A stretch of DNA of 64,000 bases from Termitomyces sp. T153 (GCA_018296165.2 JACKQL020000041.1:124001-188000), one strand, 5' to 3'. Shown: positions 35,925 through 47,943, counted from the first letter of the stretch. Numbers and translations are program-made. Notes: a model not told the origin generated them from the sequence alone.

Positions 35925-37209
35925 ATGTCTGTTGTCGTGCAAGGGGGCTGGGGCGCAGCGCCTCAAGACATTATCGACTCCATCATAGACGATGTGGCCA
36001 ATCTCAGGCGCGATGAATCCGATAAACAGGATCTGTGGAACTGTAGCCTCGTGTCCACTTCATTTCGTTGCCGATCTCAGAGTTGGCTGTTTAGAACACT
36101 GAAAATTGATATCTTTCCTACACCCTACATGCCGATTCGAGAAAGAAACGCTTTAATACACAATATACTCGAGACTAATCCACGCATTGCGTCGTATGTC
36201 CGCTCGATGTCTATTTCTATTCTCGCACTCTATATCGTTGAAGATTTACAGCCAACGGGGACAGATGGTTTCACAGGTTCTCCGCTGATACTTCCTAATC
36301 TCCACGAACTGGAGATTATTGTAGATGCGCATTACAATGTTCCGTTCTCTCACTTGTCTGTCGAGCTTGAGACGGAACTCAATAACTTGATACAGTCTCC
36401 TCAACTCCGTTCCATCTTCTTCAACGGCATTATACCTCGAACCGATCTCGCAGCGCTTTACAAACTAAATCGCTTGGAAATCCAAGACGGCTACTACAAT
36501 GGACAATTTTCCATTCGTCCGTCGCTTCGCGGTCTCCTCCGTTCTTTCCGGAAAGATGAAAGATCCTTGATCTGCCTCTGTGATTACTGGGAACCAGAAA
36601 AGATTCTTTTTTCTGGAGCTTGGGCTTCATTTGACCTATCCATGAGACATCTCAAAGGCTATGCGGTACATTTGCCTGGCCTAGCACCCGAAAAGCTCGA
36701 TTTAGTTCAAACTGCCCTTTCGCGTACCTCAAAGTCCTTGCGGTCATTCTCGATCACGTTTAAACAGCCATGTAAGCGCAATTTCGAATATCTTCTTCAG
36801 TAACTGACCCAAATGCCTTGGAAATGCAGTTCTATATTATACAGTACTGGACCTCAGTACCCTTGCGAATCTTACCGAGCTTGAGTTTATTGTGGACGAG
36901 AGCTCATCACACACGACGCTTGTGTTACCTGGTAACATCGAGATGATGTTTGATATCTGGTCTTTCATACAAAATACTCTTATGACCCTACCTCCTTTCA
37001 ACGAGCTTACCATTTTGAAATTCATATTTCCTGGCCAACCTTCCAGCAATAATACAGACCAGTTAGCGCAGCTCGATGATCTCTTGTCGAATGTGGCTCA
37101 CTTCAATATGTTACAACAAGTCTTTATTTCCCCGCTGAAAGATCCTAAGGCCCTTCCAAGGATTCTCAGCAGAGGCATTTTAATCAATGATGCAAATTGT
37201 TCTGTTTGA
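35925..37209 (+). CDS. F-box/LRR-like hypothetical protein
   Basis: Two exons, 35925-36771 and 36830-37209, join in phase 1 and give 408 residues. The N-terminus (about residues 10-50: AAPQDIIDSIIDDVANL... then LWNCSLVSTSFRCRSQSWLFRTL) has the pattern of an F-box as found in many Agaricomycete proteins: the P-x-x-I/L-x-x-I-I start, then LxxCSLVSxxFRxRSQxxLFRxL. The rest is Leu-rich with irregular repeats. F-box proteins recruit substrates to SCF ubiquitin ligases; the substrate is unknown. Such genes are numerous in mushroom genomes. Confidence 0.8.
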
Positions 37210-37447
37210 GAACATTGACAGATGCGCAGGGAAGGATATCTGAAAGGTAGATTCTTCGTCATATGGAACCACAAAACCACTCCTTCCACATTACTATAGC
37301 CACTGTAAATGTCTAGTTCTTCGATGCGTTATGTCAATCGTATCATGCGTTCTATGAAAAATTTGAGTCACCAATGCCGGGATGTATGCTCGCAAGAAGC
37401 TTTTTCTCGTTGGAGAACTATACTATCTCTCGGTCTTTCATTTCATA

Positions 37448-39280
37448 TCAATACACAGGAAACCCCGGATCCACATCCCTAGCCCAAGCTCTCAGTCCTC
37501 CCACTACATCCTTCACAGGCCCTACGTCCACACCAAGAGTCCTGAGTGCGTCTGCCGCAATTTGCGAATCATTGCCTAAACGACATACAACGTATGTTTC
37601 TGTCCTTGGGTCGGCGGGGAGGTGAGCTCGAGGGTCTGCGACAAGGATATTAAGAGGGACGTCTTGAGATGTATGTTCAGCTCAAGAGGCCCAACGGAAA
37701 GAGAAAAACCCTACTAATCGACGACTGAAGGTGACAGATCCCGTATTCTATTGTAGAGCGCACATCAAGTAGGTAAGGTGTGCGATCGGACTTGAGCGCT
37801 GCTTCTAAATCCTAGTATCTTTTCAATACACAGACGAATGTGAATAGGTATGGTCGGAACATACCTTGACACTGACTCGAGCACCAGCCGCCCCCTCCTC
37901 TAGCCCCCTCGCCTCCCAATCCGGCCTTGGTCCTCCACAGAACTGCACATAATCAACATCCTGTATCGTTCCTACCCTCTGCTCATCCGTCCCGCACGCA
38001 GCACACGCCGGTTTGCGTGATCTCAGTTTGATACTTCGGAAGAGTGGAGTACCGAGGGCAGAGTAGAGGAGTAAGGTCGGTTTCTGGTCTATCGTGGGTA
38101 CAATGAGCATTCTGAGAAGGAATAAGAATCAGAGGGAGTATTCAGACTCACCATGTAGTCCTGTGATGATCTTGATAGCCTCCACCGCTTGCAGATTGCC
38201 AATCACACCCGTCACAGCACCCAATATCCCAGTCTCTTCACACGTCCCGACCGTTTCTTGCGCTGGTGGACGGGGGTACAAACAGCGATAACAGGGGCCT
38301 CCAGCATAATTGTACACGCATAATTGACCTTCGTATTTCTGAGCCGCTCCGCTGATGAGCGGTTTACCGAGAGCGACGGCAGTGTCAGAGAGGAGGTAAC
38401 GTGTTGGGGCATTGTCGGTACAGTCAAGGATGATATCGTAGGGCGAGAGCAGAGTGTGAGCATTCAAAGAAGAGAGGGCGGTAGTTATGATGTCAATCAT
38501 TAGATTTGAATTTAATCTGAAATAAAAATAAAGTCTCTTGGTAGGATATATAAGAGTATGAAATCACCTCTTGAGAGAGAGAGCTGCAGATTCAGCCTTC
38601 GGCATTCCGATGGTTTCTTCACTATGAAGAATCTGTCGGCCTAAATTTGAGAGTTCGACATGATCGTGGTCGATGATCCCAATGCGTCCTGTTCAAGTCA
38701 GGAATGAGGACAAGTTTTTTGATGGCGACACACCGATACCCACAGCGCCTAAATATTGGAGAGCAGGACATCCAAGACCACCCGCTCCCACGACGACCAC
38801 TGAAGCGGCCTGCAATTTCAATTGACCTGGGGGGTTGTCAGCTACATCGTTGCCTGCATGTCAGAGTCATCACTTGCCTGGTAGGCCAAAGCCTTCCAGA
38901 ATCATCTGCCGTCCATATCGCTCGTACTCGGGAAGCGAAAGCATCGAAAATCGATGGAGAATTGCCGCGATCACGTGGGAAAATTTTGGCCATTGGAGGC
39001 AATGGAGCTGAAGGCAGCAAACCGTGCCTGGGGTCGCAACGGTAACGAGGGCTCTTGCCGCAAACTTATCAGCTGTCTCAAATGTTTCTCTCAGTCCTTT
39101 TGCCTGCGCTTGCCTGGGATCGAGTCCCATATGGACGGCTACATCTAGCCAAGTATCTAACCAACCCTTTTGCTGATCGGCGGCCCAGACGAAGTGCTCG
39201 AGATGATAAGGCAACACGTTAGGATCTGTGCGCAGCAAAACGATTGGTTCCGGTGACTTGGCCAAATATGGGACCTCCAT
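37448..39280 (-). CDS. UBA4: UBA4: adenylyltransferase and sulfurtransferase (MOCS3-like)
   Basis: Seven exons fit in phase: 39280-38878, 38826-38734, 38688-38568, 38516-38152, 38088-37865, 37811-37715 and 37662-37448. The ThiF/E1-like part has YERYGRQM, the [14 protein letters not shown] nucleotide loop, [16 protein letters not shown] and a later CAAC zinc pair, and [10 protein letters not shown] with the adenylation-domain cysteine. The C-terminal rhodanese domain has the active loop CRLGNDS. UBA4 activates Urm1 for tRNA wobble thiolation and, in fungi with Moco, the MoaD-type sulfur carrier. From the ATG at 39280 it is 505 residues, with about 112 residues preceding the conserved [14 protein letters not shown] (ATG at 38944, 393 residues). 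That extension is open but unlike known UBA4 N-termini. The first intron is of GC-AG type (AG/GCAAGT). Confidence 0.92.
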
Positions 39281-39980
39281 CCCTGGCCTGATCACTAGAA
39301 CCAACAGTTTTGCTATGTGCTGATTACTTATGGCTTCCCTCTTCGAAACAACAAACTATTGCGAATCACTAGTACTGGAAATAGAGCCGCCTTCAGTGCC
39401 GTTCCTGCAGCACCCCTCGGCTTTGGAAGCTGAACCTACACTTCACTAGTCTCTCTTTTTCGTGATCAGCCACCTTTCTGACTGTCCTCGTCAAGAAATG
39501 GAGATCCTACTTACCTGGATACCCTCATTTCTTATGATGATCTAATGAACAGGTCTGTCATGTTATTGATCTTAGTGGCGGCCAGAACTCGTACCCCAAT
39601 CGCCGTGTTCTGAGTAGTTGATGGAAGATGAATGGAAGATGAAAGGCACTGTAAATGGGGATATCTGGGGATCGAAATCCACAGGTGGCTGGAACGGGTC
39701 ATCTAAGGTCATCTGTCCCCGTTCGATAGACACTTCGGCATTTGTTCCTGATGTTCCTGTTGATAGGGGTGCCTCCAAACGCGGTGTATGTCGGAGGTAG
39801 GAAGCGTGACTGTGTAGATGTTGGTCCTTTTGGGCACAACATAGACTTTTCTTGAGCGTTGTTTGTCATGAAGGGACCATTACTGTTGGTGGTCATTGTG
39901 CCACAATCATTGGAATACCCTTCAAACCGAGCCCCTTAAACACACATCTCAAAGAGCTGATAGAGGAAGCTAAACCCAAA

Positions 39981-40132
39981 CACTGCTGGGCCAGAAAATG
40001 TTTCTAATGGAAAAAGAGTCAAAGAAACCTGTCATCTGTTTCTTGGCTAGCTTTTTACTACAGCCACATAGGAAATGCCATAACAGGTTTCCTTTCAATT
40101 TTTTCCCAAGGAAACACAATTAAGTGCCAGTG
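39981..40132. mobile_element. Palindromic MITE, diverged relative of 8745-8947
   Basis: The 152 bp element starts cactgctgggcc and ends ggaaacacaattaagtgccagtg. The reverse complement of the right end (cactggcacttaattgtgtttcc) resembles the left end. Inner parts carry aagaaacctgt and its inverse, as in the first element. Flanking triplets are aaa on both sides, consistent with a 3 bp target duplication. Confidence 0.68.
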
Positions 40133-40440
40133 AAATTAATCTCAGTAATTTGATGTCCATCATGTGATTCAATTGGATATCAAAAGACCACTGTTGAATG
40201 GTCAAATCAGGTCAAAGGATTGTCTGTCTTTTATTCTTATCACAGCACAGAGGAATTGAGTGTTTAACTATCCCTAGATATAATTGATGGGACTCCAATC
40301 ACTAGTTTCAGACAGAGTAAGTTTTCGCTCGAACTCAGGAAACGAAAACGGCAACCATCATTGGCTGAAGAGAAATCACATTGACAAGATTGGAAAAATA
40401 AGATACAAAAAAACCAAACAAAAAACACATGACGACTCGT

Positions 40441-40542
40441 CATCAGCAAATCGGCAGGTTGTATACTTGGGAGGTCACTGGCTAAGTATAGGAGATCCCA
40501 GGTCATATTTGGCCAAGTATACAACCTGCCGTTTTGCTGATG
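40441..40542. repeat. 30 bp near-perfect inverted repeat (102 bp element)
   Basis: The 30 bp at 40441-40470 (catcagcaaatcggcaggtt and the following gtatacttgg) and the reverse complement of 40513-40542 differ at one base. The centre is about 42 bp. It could be a small non-autonomous DNA element or a hairpin. I see no clear target duplication. Confidence 0.8.
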
Positions 40543-40598
40543 CTACAACATCTAGCACTGCCATGGCCCCCATACAAGGAAAGCTATAAATGTGTTTA

Positions 40599-43130
40599 CT
40601 ATTCTTTTGAATGCGTAGACGGGGTTTCCATCACTGTGGCGTTCCGAGCGACGAGTTGTGCCTGAACCAGGGCCATCGAAGGAATTCTAATGGTCAGAGG
40701 TGTTTGAATTTGTTCTTGTTCTGGGGTTTCATTTGCGAGTTGAGCTGGAATGAGACTGTTACTCAAGTCCTCGACACCGTTCCGTTCGGTCGTTTGTGTG
40801 ATCGACGGTGCCACATCGCCTTGACCCTGATCTTCGCTCGACCCTGGTTCAACGTTCAGTTGAACATCCCGAAGTAAGATACTCGACTCTCCGAGTCCTG
40901 CATCTACCTGCTGTACTACCGGGAGTGCTGCGGCCAACGAACCAAGCTGCAGAGCTCCTCCATTCGGTCCAGCCTGCTGGAATGTGCCGAGCTCCGATAG
41001 CGCTGCCGATAGCGTACCAAGGTCCCATGACTCGGCAGATGGGTGAATTGAATGTGAGCTGTTTGAATCGGTCGAAGTTGCCTGTGGTTGAGCGAGTGAT
41101 AGTGCACTAAGCCCCAATGTCTCATCATCCACACCCTGTGAAGTTCCCCGCTTCCGAGATTTCTTAACCTTTATTCTTCCCGACTTTTGTAATGAATCAC
41201 GTTCCCGTATTCTTGGCCCCCTCTTCTCCGAAAAAGAATTTCTATCCTCGTTCTCGAGCTCCGACCATGTAGCAGAGGATCGTGATGCATAGGGTGCACT
41301 CCGCCTCTGCTTCCTTTTCCCGCGACGTTCTTTCCTTTCCTTCTTCCTAGCATCGTGGACGCTGATCCCACCTTCCGGATCATGGCGTCTCTCCTCCTCT
41401 TCCTTAAGCTCACGAAGGGTACTCCCCATTCGTAAAATCTGTTCTTCAATGCGATTAAGTAATTCGTCAGCTTGATCCCCAAAGACATTCTCCGAGTCTG
41501 CAGATGGCAGTTCCCTGTGCCGGGGATGTGGAGTGGGTGACCGAACTAATCGCTGCGGCGGAGGATACTCATCATGTCGTTCCGGAGGAGGTGCATCATA
41601 TTCTACATCCGCGTCTGTGCCATCATCAATTCTTTCTTTTGTTGGTGATTTTTGATGATGACCGTTGTGATGATCCTCGATGGATGGAAGCTCCCTGTAC
41701 TGGAGGTGTGGAGTGAGCGGCCGAACTAATAGCTGCAGCGGAGGATACTCGTCGCGTCGTTCCAAAACAAACGCCTGCAAATATGTGTCCGTTTCTGTTC
41801 TGTCATAGATTCTGTCCTTGCGTCGTGATTTTCGCCGATGACTGTGGTGGTATGAATCAGTGGGGCAGAAACGTACTGTCGATTTCCTGCCTGAGAGACC
41901 ATAGAATTCTTCGTCCTGTGCTTCTACTATTTCTGAGAATTTCTGCCGGTGACGTTTTCTTCTCCTTTGAGGTTCCGAGCTTAATAAATCACGATGAACT
42001 GAATCTAACTTTTGCGATCTACGCTTGCGTTGGGATTCAGATTCCAGAGGTGGCAAGAGGTATTGCTCAGATAGTTCGGGCGATAGGAGACGTTCCGGTG
42101 GAAGACTTGGAAGATCGAGGAAGTCGTGTGGCGTCTGAGTTGTCGAAAGATTCTCAATACCAGATTTTTATACACTTGTTGACCAGACTTACGGTTACCT
42201 GTGATTCATCCTCATAGGATGGGAGCTCCAGTCTGGAAACCTCTGACGAATCAATCAGTCTAATCCTAGTAGTTGATGCAGATGAAATATCAGGAGCCGA
42301 CGAATAACTTTGGGTTGTCAAAGTCCTCCAGTCTCGAGGGACCTCGCGATCATCTTTGCGATAATAATCTGTCTCGTAATAATGAGGTATCTAGAGGAAT
42401 GGGATTTGAGCACAGTTCATCAGGTTAAGAAAAGAATCATCACCTTCCCTGATGGACTTGGCTTGTCAGGAGTCTCCAGTGCTGGTGTAGCAAAGTTACC
42501 TTCCGCCGCAACTGTAGGAGATGAGCAAAAAGGAGCTGGGAGAATCACAGATGGGGTTGGCGCCACACAAGATGATGGATATGAAGTTGATGGCGAGGTT
42601 ACATTCGGTGTCGAGGCCAAAACCATTGATGTGGCAGACTTCTGTTCAGGGAATGGGGTCTGATCAGGATATGCATCCACCATCCTGTCGTCATCTTCTG
42701 CAAAAAAAGTGTGCGGCTCTATACAGCAATATCTTGCGACAGGAGATAAGAGGAAAGAAGCTGAGAGAACCTCAGATGGAGTCGGTGCCACACAGGGTGA
42801 TGGGTACAAAGTTGAAGGCGAGGTTACATCCGGCGTCGAGGTCAAAGCTAGTGTGGCAAACCTCTGTTCAAGGGTTGGGAGTGGAGGGTCGAGGAAGGGT
42901 TTGGGTGGAGAATCAGGGTAATTATCCACTTCCATGTAGTCATCCGAGTTTTCTGTAAAGATAGGGCCAGGACAATCGTCCTCTTCCATGTAGTAATCTC
43001 CCGCGAGGAAAGGGTGTGTGGCGTTAGCGAGCCATTCAAAGCTGCCTTCGTAGATTGTTTGTATCCACTGACCAAGTAGGGTCAGTGGATTGGCATTATA
43101 CACAATAATCCTTGGAAAGTTGAAAGACAT
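40599..43130 (-). CDS. Hypothetical charged protein with two internal duplications
   Basis: Three exons fit in phase 0: 43130-42444, 42390-42193 and 42134-40599, for 806 residues. Residues about 80-220 hold two copies of a ~60-residue unit (STPDVTSPSTLYPSPCVAP and STPNVTSPSTSYPSSCVAP). Residues about 390-480 hold two copies of another unit (DEYPPLQLLVRPLTPH and DEYPPPQRLVRSPTPH). The middle is very rich in Arg, Lys and Glu, with possible nuclear localisation stretches (RKSRRK, KKERKERRGKRKQRR), and the C-terminal third is Ala- and Leu-rich. I do not recognise a family. The overlapping plus-strand frames within it are shadows. Confidence 0.78.
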
Positions 43131-45005
43131 GATGTGGCAGCGTTCAGAGTAGGTATGTTACGGTTTATGATTACTTTGGTGGAATTTATGAGAGGAATAT
43201 GACCGTCGCTACCCACAGCCACGTTGGAATACAGAAAGGATCCTAGAAACCACGACATAACTATGGCTGCAACAACACATTAAGCAGTGTTATTCGACAT
43301 TGTGTGCTGTTCTTAATTCCAAAGTAGCCGTGCTCGTTGCCAGTGACCCGTAGAATACAAGAAAAGCTCGTTGGCGACGCGAAAACAAATTACAACAGAA
43401 AAACAATGACTCAAGACCAACAACAGTTTCATTTTTCAAAATAAACTTTTTGTGTCTGTACAACGTTCATTTAACCAAGTGCTTAGTCTTAGGGAACGAC
43501 AGCGAGGCGACAAACAACGATATATGTTGACTCGTAGAGATTGAGCGCCCGGATCACAAAATTTAAACGAAAACACTCAGAGCCGAACCGCGGAGTCGTG
43601 CCAGGACCCCGAATAACCGTTCACCGAGACGGAGAAAATTTTGGCTAGTTCCTTTCGAAAAAAAACGGCAACAAACTCCAAGGAGCAAGGCTGTTGTGAA
43701 AAAAGTTCAAAAAACGGACATGAGGATCGCCCACCGCAATTTAGGGAAAGGGCGATTTTCCGGAATTTTCCTGATAAGTTGATCCGACGTTCGCAATAAA
43801 ACAGGGATTTTGAGGGCTAAAAATGGCCAAAATGCTGTTTGGAGAATTGCTCTCTGACACAAATTTTCCCAATTGTTTGAAGGGATAATCCGGGGTCCTG
43901 TCGTGCCCATCAATGCATCGATCATGATCGATATTCGCCTCAACGGTTGTTGCCGAACCGAATTGTCCCGTTTTCACGTCTTCCCACGTTCGAGCTTGCG
44001 TAGTTTTACACCGCCTCTACCACTCCTTCGCTTATTATCTTAAATTCTACTCAGTTATATCTCTTCTGAGTTCTTGGGGCTAGACCGATAGACCACGCTT
44101 CTTAGTCGAGGCTGAACTACAGACGAGACATCATTCATACTTCTTTGAAACAGCAGTTTTGGTTGGCAGACAGGCAGACAGACTCTTGAATATCACCCGT
44201 CAAGTCAGCCAAGTGCGTCTACTGTCAAGTCTACAAGTATCAAGGCCGAACTCTAGCGGATCAGTTATCTCCTTTTTTTCTGGCACAAATCAAGTTCTCT
44301 CCTAAATTTGAATCGGAAAACTTCAATATGACGAAAAGCTGACATCGGAAGAAACGTATGTCTTGTCTATTTGTTTACACCTCTAGCATGTCCACATGAA
44401 TTTGGCCATGTGGGTTCAGGTAGGTTAATTTTTCCATCATCGTAGGTCAATCACACGTATGTAAGGAATCTCTCGGACACACAACACCCAACTTTCTCTG
44501 ACATATCTATTAACATCCTTTAGTTTGTTTGGCATGGTCAAAGTTGCATTAGCCTCTCTTCTCAAGGGTTTCCTACATGCATGAAGTACAGGAATCTGAT
44601 CTGCACCGGTACCAGTACTCACTTGACAAAGACGGCAGGTGAAACTGGAACTTTATTCAAACTGGTAAGAGATCTTCTAGTTACACAAGTTTCTTCATAG
44701 GTATGTATATTTTACTTCTGCCGTTATATATCATGTCTTCCTCTCTGATAAGGATCTTAGATTCTCTTACTTACTTTTTTCGGACTCAACTGACAATGAA
44801 ACCCCCACCATTCATACCCACCGCGGAGCTACGGTTCCATTCTGATCACAGGTTCTAATTGATGTTCCTGAAAATACATAGCTAAGTATCGACTAAATCA
44901 AGGAAATCTTTTACTTCCACTCAGGATCTAGACATATCACAATCGGTCCCTTATTCCTGGAGATACTTGTCGTATCAGGTATGTTGATACCTAAACAATG
45001 TATCC
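43131..45005. other. Intergenic region without recognised gene
   Basis: AT-rich to mixed sequence with several short frames, the largest 78 codons. A plus-strand ttatatatc near 44726 could be a TATA box for the weak gene at 45006. No repeats or RNA genes were recognised. Confidence 0.5.
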
Positions 45006-45880
45006 GTGTTCAATGCTCGAGATTCAGAGGTTACGTCTTCGGACATAAAACGATATAGCTCCGCGTCTCTTTCTAGTGACTCCACGCGTCACTCTAATGT
45101 GGAAACAATTGCACTTAGGGTTTACTTTTTTCCTGGTAACAACTTGACCTGGATCGACGTCCTAGCCTCGTTCAAAAACTGCATCAGTCTTTTGCCTCCT
45201 TCTGAAAGTTATCTACTTTGCAGCTCCGATCCTACAGCCGCGGCCGCCTTGCAATCGATTTCCGTCCTTGGACAAGGAATGGAGCCTTTGAGCAGCGCCG
45301 ATCCCGATTTGATATGTTTTTGTGGAGATGATCGCGAACGCCACCCGCTTTTCATTCTGCATCCCAGACAGTACGGATACAGCCATTTTTTCACACAAGA
45401 CAGAATCTTTAGACGAAGTCAATGCTGTTTATTGGACGGATTCAGACCAGTGGGCGTGCCCATATGAAGCCCGTGAGGGGCGGCAGCTGGAGATAATACC
45501 GATTGGTGGGTTTAACGGCTTTGTTGTGTCTGCTGCGGTTTGGAAGTGAGCTGTGCAGGTTCTGAATTCGCGTTGAGATCGGCTGTTCTTCGGTTTGTTT
45601 GTGACATAACTCGTCTCAAGATTCAGAGGATAGAGTTGCATGAATGCAGCATCAATCAACTGGAGATAGAGCTAGAGGATTGGCCGATCGGCACAGCATC
45701 CGAGTCTTTGGAGAGTGGGCCAGCTTGCGGGAGTTCGAATCAAGGTGCTGGACGTGTGACATTTCTATCCGTCACCTTCCATTCCGGCTCAGATTATCAT
45801 GACTTCTCCACATATACAAACTTGTTTAGACTGTTTTCTATAAAAGCGTGCTATCCAAACTACTTGCTTTTCCAACAGAA
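45006..45880 (+). CDS. Doubtful gene or pseudogene, unknown protein
   Basis: Three overlapping frames can be joined by splicing: 45006-45315, 45368-45472 and from 45559, with in-phase junctions and good acceptors (cccag and tgcag), but a weak first donor (GTTTTT). The joined protein has ordinary composition with hydrophobic strands (for example ALRVYFFPGNNLTWIDV and LRFVCDITRLKIQRIEL). It does not end before the next gene: its last frame runs on to 46184 over the first exon of the MOCOS-like gene, in another frame. Either a further splice was missed, or this is a frameshifted remnant. I do not recognise it. Confidence 0.35.
45838..45847 (+). promoter_or_regulatory. TATA-like box
   Basis: ctataaaag lies about 40 bp before the ATG at 45881 of the MOCOS-like gene. 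An acceptor-like tccaacag directly precedes the ATG, so a 5' UTR intron is an alternative reading of this segment. Confidence 0.45.
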
Positions 45881-47943
45881 ATGGGGAATTCGCATTCATC
45901 CCGCCCTGCTACTGCCCCCAAGCAATCCTTCAAACGCCAGCGTTCTGCTGTCTTCTCCCGTATCAGCCTTGGCTGTGCATCAGTCGCCTCGTCCTCCTCG
46001 AGCCAGGAAACCACGACTCTTGTCAACGAAAAGACTCGCGAGCGCAAACACCAGCTCTCACATTCATCGAGTCTACCTACTCTATCAAACGTCGCCTACG
46101 CACCGTCAGAAGGCGTGTCAAGCGACGCCGTTGCGGCGTATAATGCGTTCTTGCGTGACTTCCCAGGTACAGGTCTCAGACTAACGTTTCATGTGAATAT
46201 TCTAACGGATGCCTTAGAGTACCGCTTAACGTGGATACTCGACACTCTTCGTCGGACAGACTACACGAGGCTTGAGCACACTGGGGAAACCTATGTCGAT
46301 TACATGGGTGGTGCCTTGTTCCCAGAGAGCTTGATAAAGGTCCACACAGACTTTCTCAGTCGTAACGTTATGGGGAACACCCATTCCGTTAGCAATAGGT
46401 GACTATATGCACTTGATCTGAAACGCGCCTCAGATCACTGATTGGCTCGTACCCCATGTATCTATAGTTCCAAAATGTCTCTACAGTGTGCCGATGAGGC
46501 GCGTGCAGCAATACTGTCCTTTTTCAAGGCACCTCCAGAATACACTGTCGTGTTCACTGCGAACGCGACGGGTGCCTTGAAGCTTGTGGGGGAATCTTTC
46601 CCTTTTGTCGGCGGAAGCAGCTATGTGCTCGGCTCGGATTCACACAACAGTGTACGTCATACGTGCCTTTTTATAGCTTTAGATTAGATTCCATCAGACC
46701 ACAGGTCCACGGAATCAGGCAATATGCAATTTCCCGTGGAGCACAAGTTGCCTATATCCAGTCTACACCCAATGGAGGCTTTGATGCGTCAACCGCAAAG
46801 GTAAATAATTTTTCCTCCATCAGTCTGCCGAACAAGATTTTATCCTTGCGGCCAGAATGTCCTCTTACGCAACCGGCCAAGGTCACGAGAACTCGCACCC
46901 AGTCTGTTTGCCCTCACAGGGCAATCCAACATCTCGAATAGCAAGAATCCACTGTCAATGATTGCATATGCCGAGTCACTGGGGTACTACACCATATTGG
47001 ACGCCGCCGCATTGGCACCGACGTCTACTTTCTCACTCAAGGAACATCCCGTTGATGCGATGGTAGTCTCTTTCTATAAAATGTTTGGCTTCCCCACCGG
47101 GGTCGGAGCATTAGTTGTGAAAGAGTCCTTCCTGGCACAACTCAAACGACCCTGGTTCGCTGGTGGCACCGTTGACGTGGTGCAAGTACCTGGGAACATT
47201 GTGACGCGAGCTCATGAAGTCCACGAACAGTTCGAGGTAAGCGCGATAGATGTATTACCGCGGCTGATCGTCTGATCCCTATACAGGACGGCACAATCAA
47301 TTACTTGACTCTGCCCGCCATCACAGATGGTCTTCAGTTCCTTTCCGCCTATCTTCCCTTCCTCCCACTACGGCTTTCCTCTCTGCTTCACTATCTCGTC
47401 AATTCCTTATCTCTCTTACGCCACGACACGACTGGAAAACCCGTGGTACGGATTCTTTCCAGGGTCCCGACACGGCGTCTGAAGTCGGTCGGAGATCAGA
47501 CCGAGACCGGATCAACTGTATCCCTGATCTTTTTGGATGTAAGCGCCTTACTCGTGATCCATATACTTTATTGATTTTGTTCCGGACAGCCGGAGGGTGA
47601 GATGCTACCAAACTCATTCATTGAGTACTCCGCGTCCCAACAATTCATTTCCCTGCGCACGGGGTGCATGTGCAATCCCGGCGCGGCGGCCGCCATTCTT
47701 GGGATTCAAGAAGACATGGAGAGACTTTACCCTGGTGTGACGCTCAAGGATTTTGAGCGCATCGTTGGACGCGAACTGGGTGTTGTGCGTATTAGCTTGG
47801 GACTTGCGAGTAACTTCCAGGACGTGTGGAAGGTTGTGCGCTTCGCGGCTCTCATAGGGAATGACAAGGCGTGTATGGCACTTTGGGATCGATGGATGGA
47901 GAATAGAGGAAGCTCGGCATGTTGTGTTGGACGGGCAATCTAG
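45881..47943 (+). CDS. Molybdenum cofactor sulfurase-like PLP enzyme (aminotransferase V)
   Basis: Seven exons fit in phase: 45881-46166, 46218-46398, 46468-46651, 46705-46800, 46856-47236, 47287-47538 and 47590-47943, for 577 residues. After a Ser-rich N-terminus, it shows the class V aminotransferase fold of MOCOS: YVDYMGGALFPESLI, TANATGALKLVGE, FALTGQSNISNSKNPLS, and SFYKMFGFPTGVGAL with the likely PLP lysine near residue 324. Near the C-terminus it has LRTGCMCNPGA, the cysteine loop of NifS-like sulfurases. MOCOS transfers sulfur to Mo cofactor of xanthine-dehydrogenase-type enzymes. The C-terminal MOSC part of full MOCOS is absent, as in a class of short fungal paralogues, so the natural substrate is uncertain. 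Confidence 0.88.

Larger units (their letters stand above)
39281..40598. other. Intergenic region with two inverted-repeat elements
   Basis: Besides the two elements listed separately (39981-40132 and 40441-40542), I see no gene. 39300-39980 is ordinary intergenic sequence and 40133-40440 is AT-rich. Confidence 0.5.

Noticed and set aside
41504..42217. Plus-strand frames of 70-144 codons
   Set aside because: Antisense shadows of the large minus-strand exon 42134-40599, whose internal repeats and splice phases support it.
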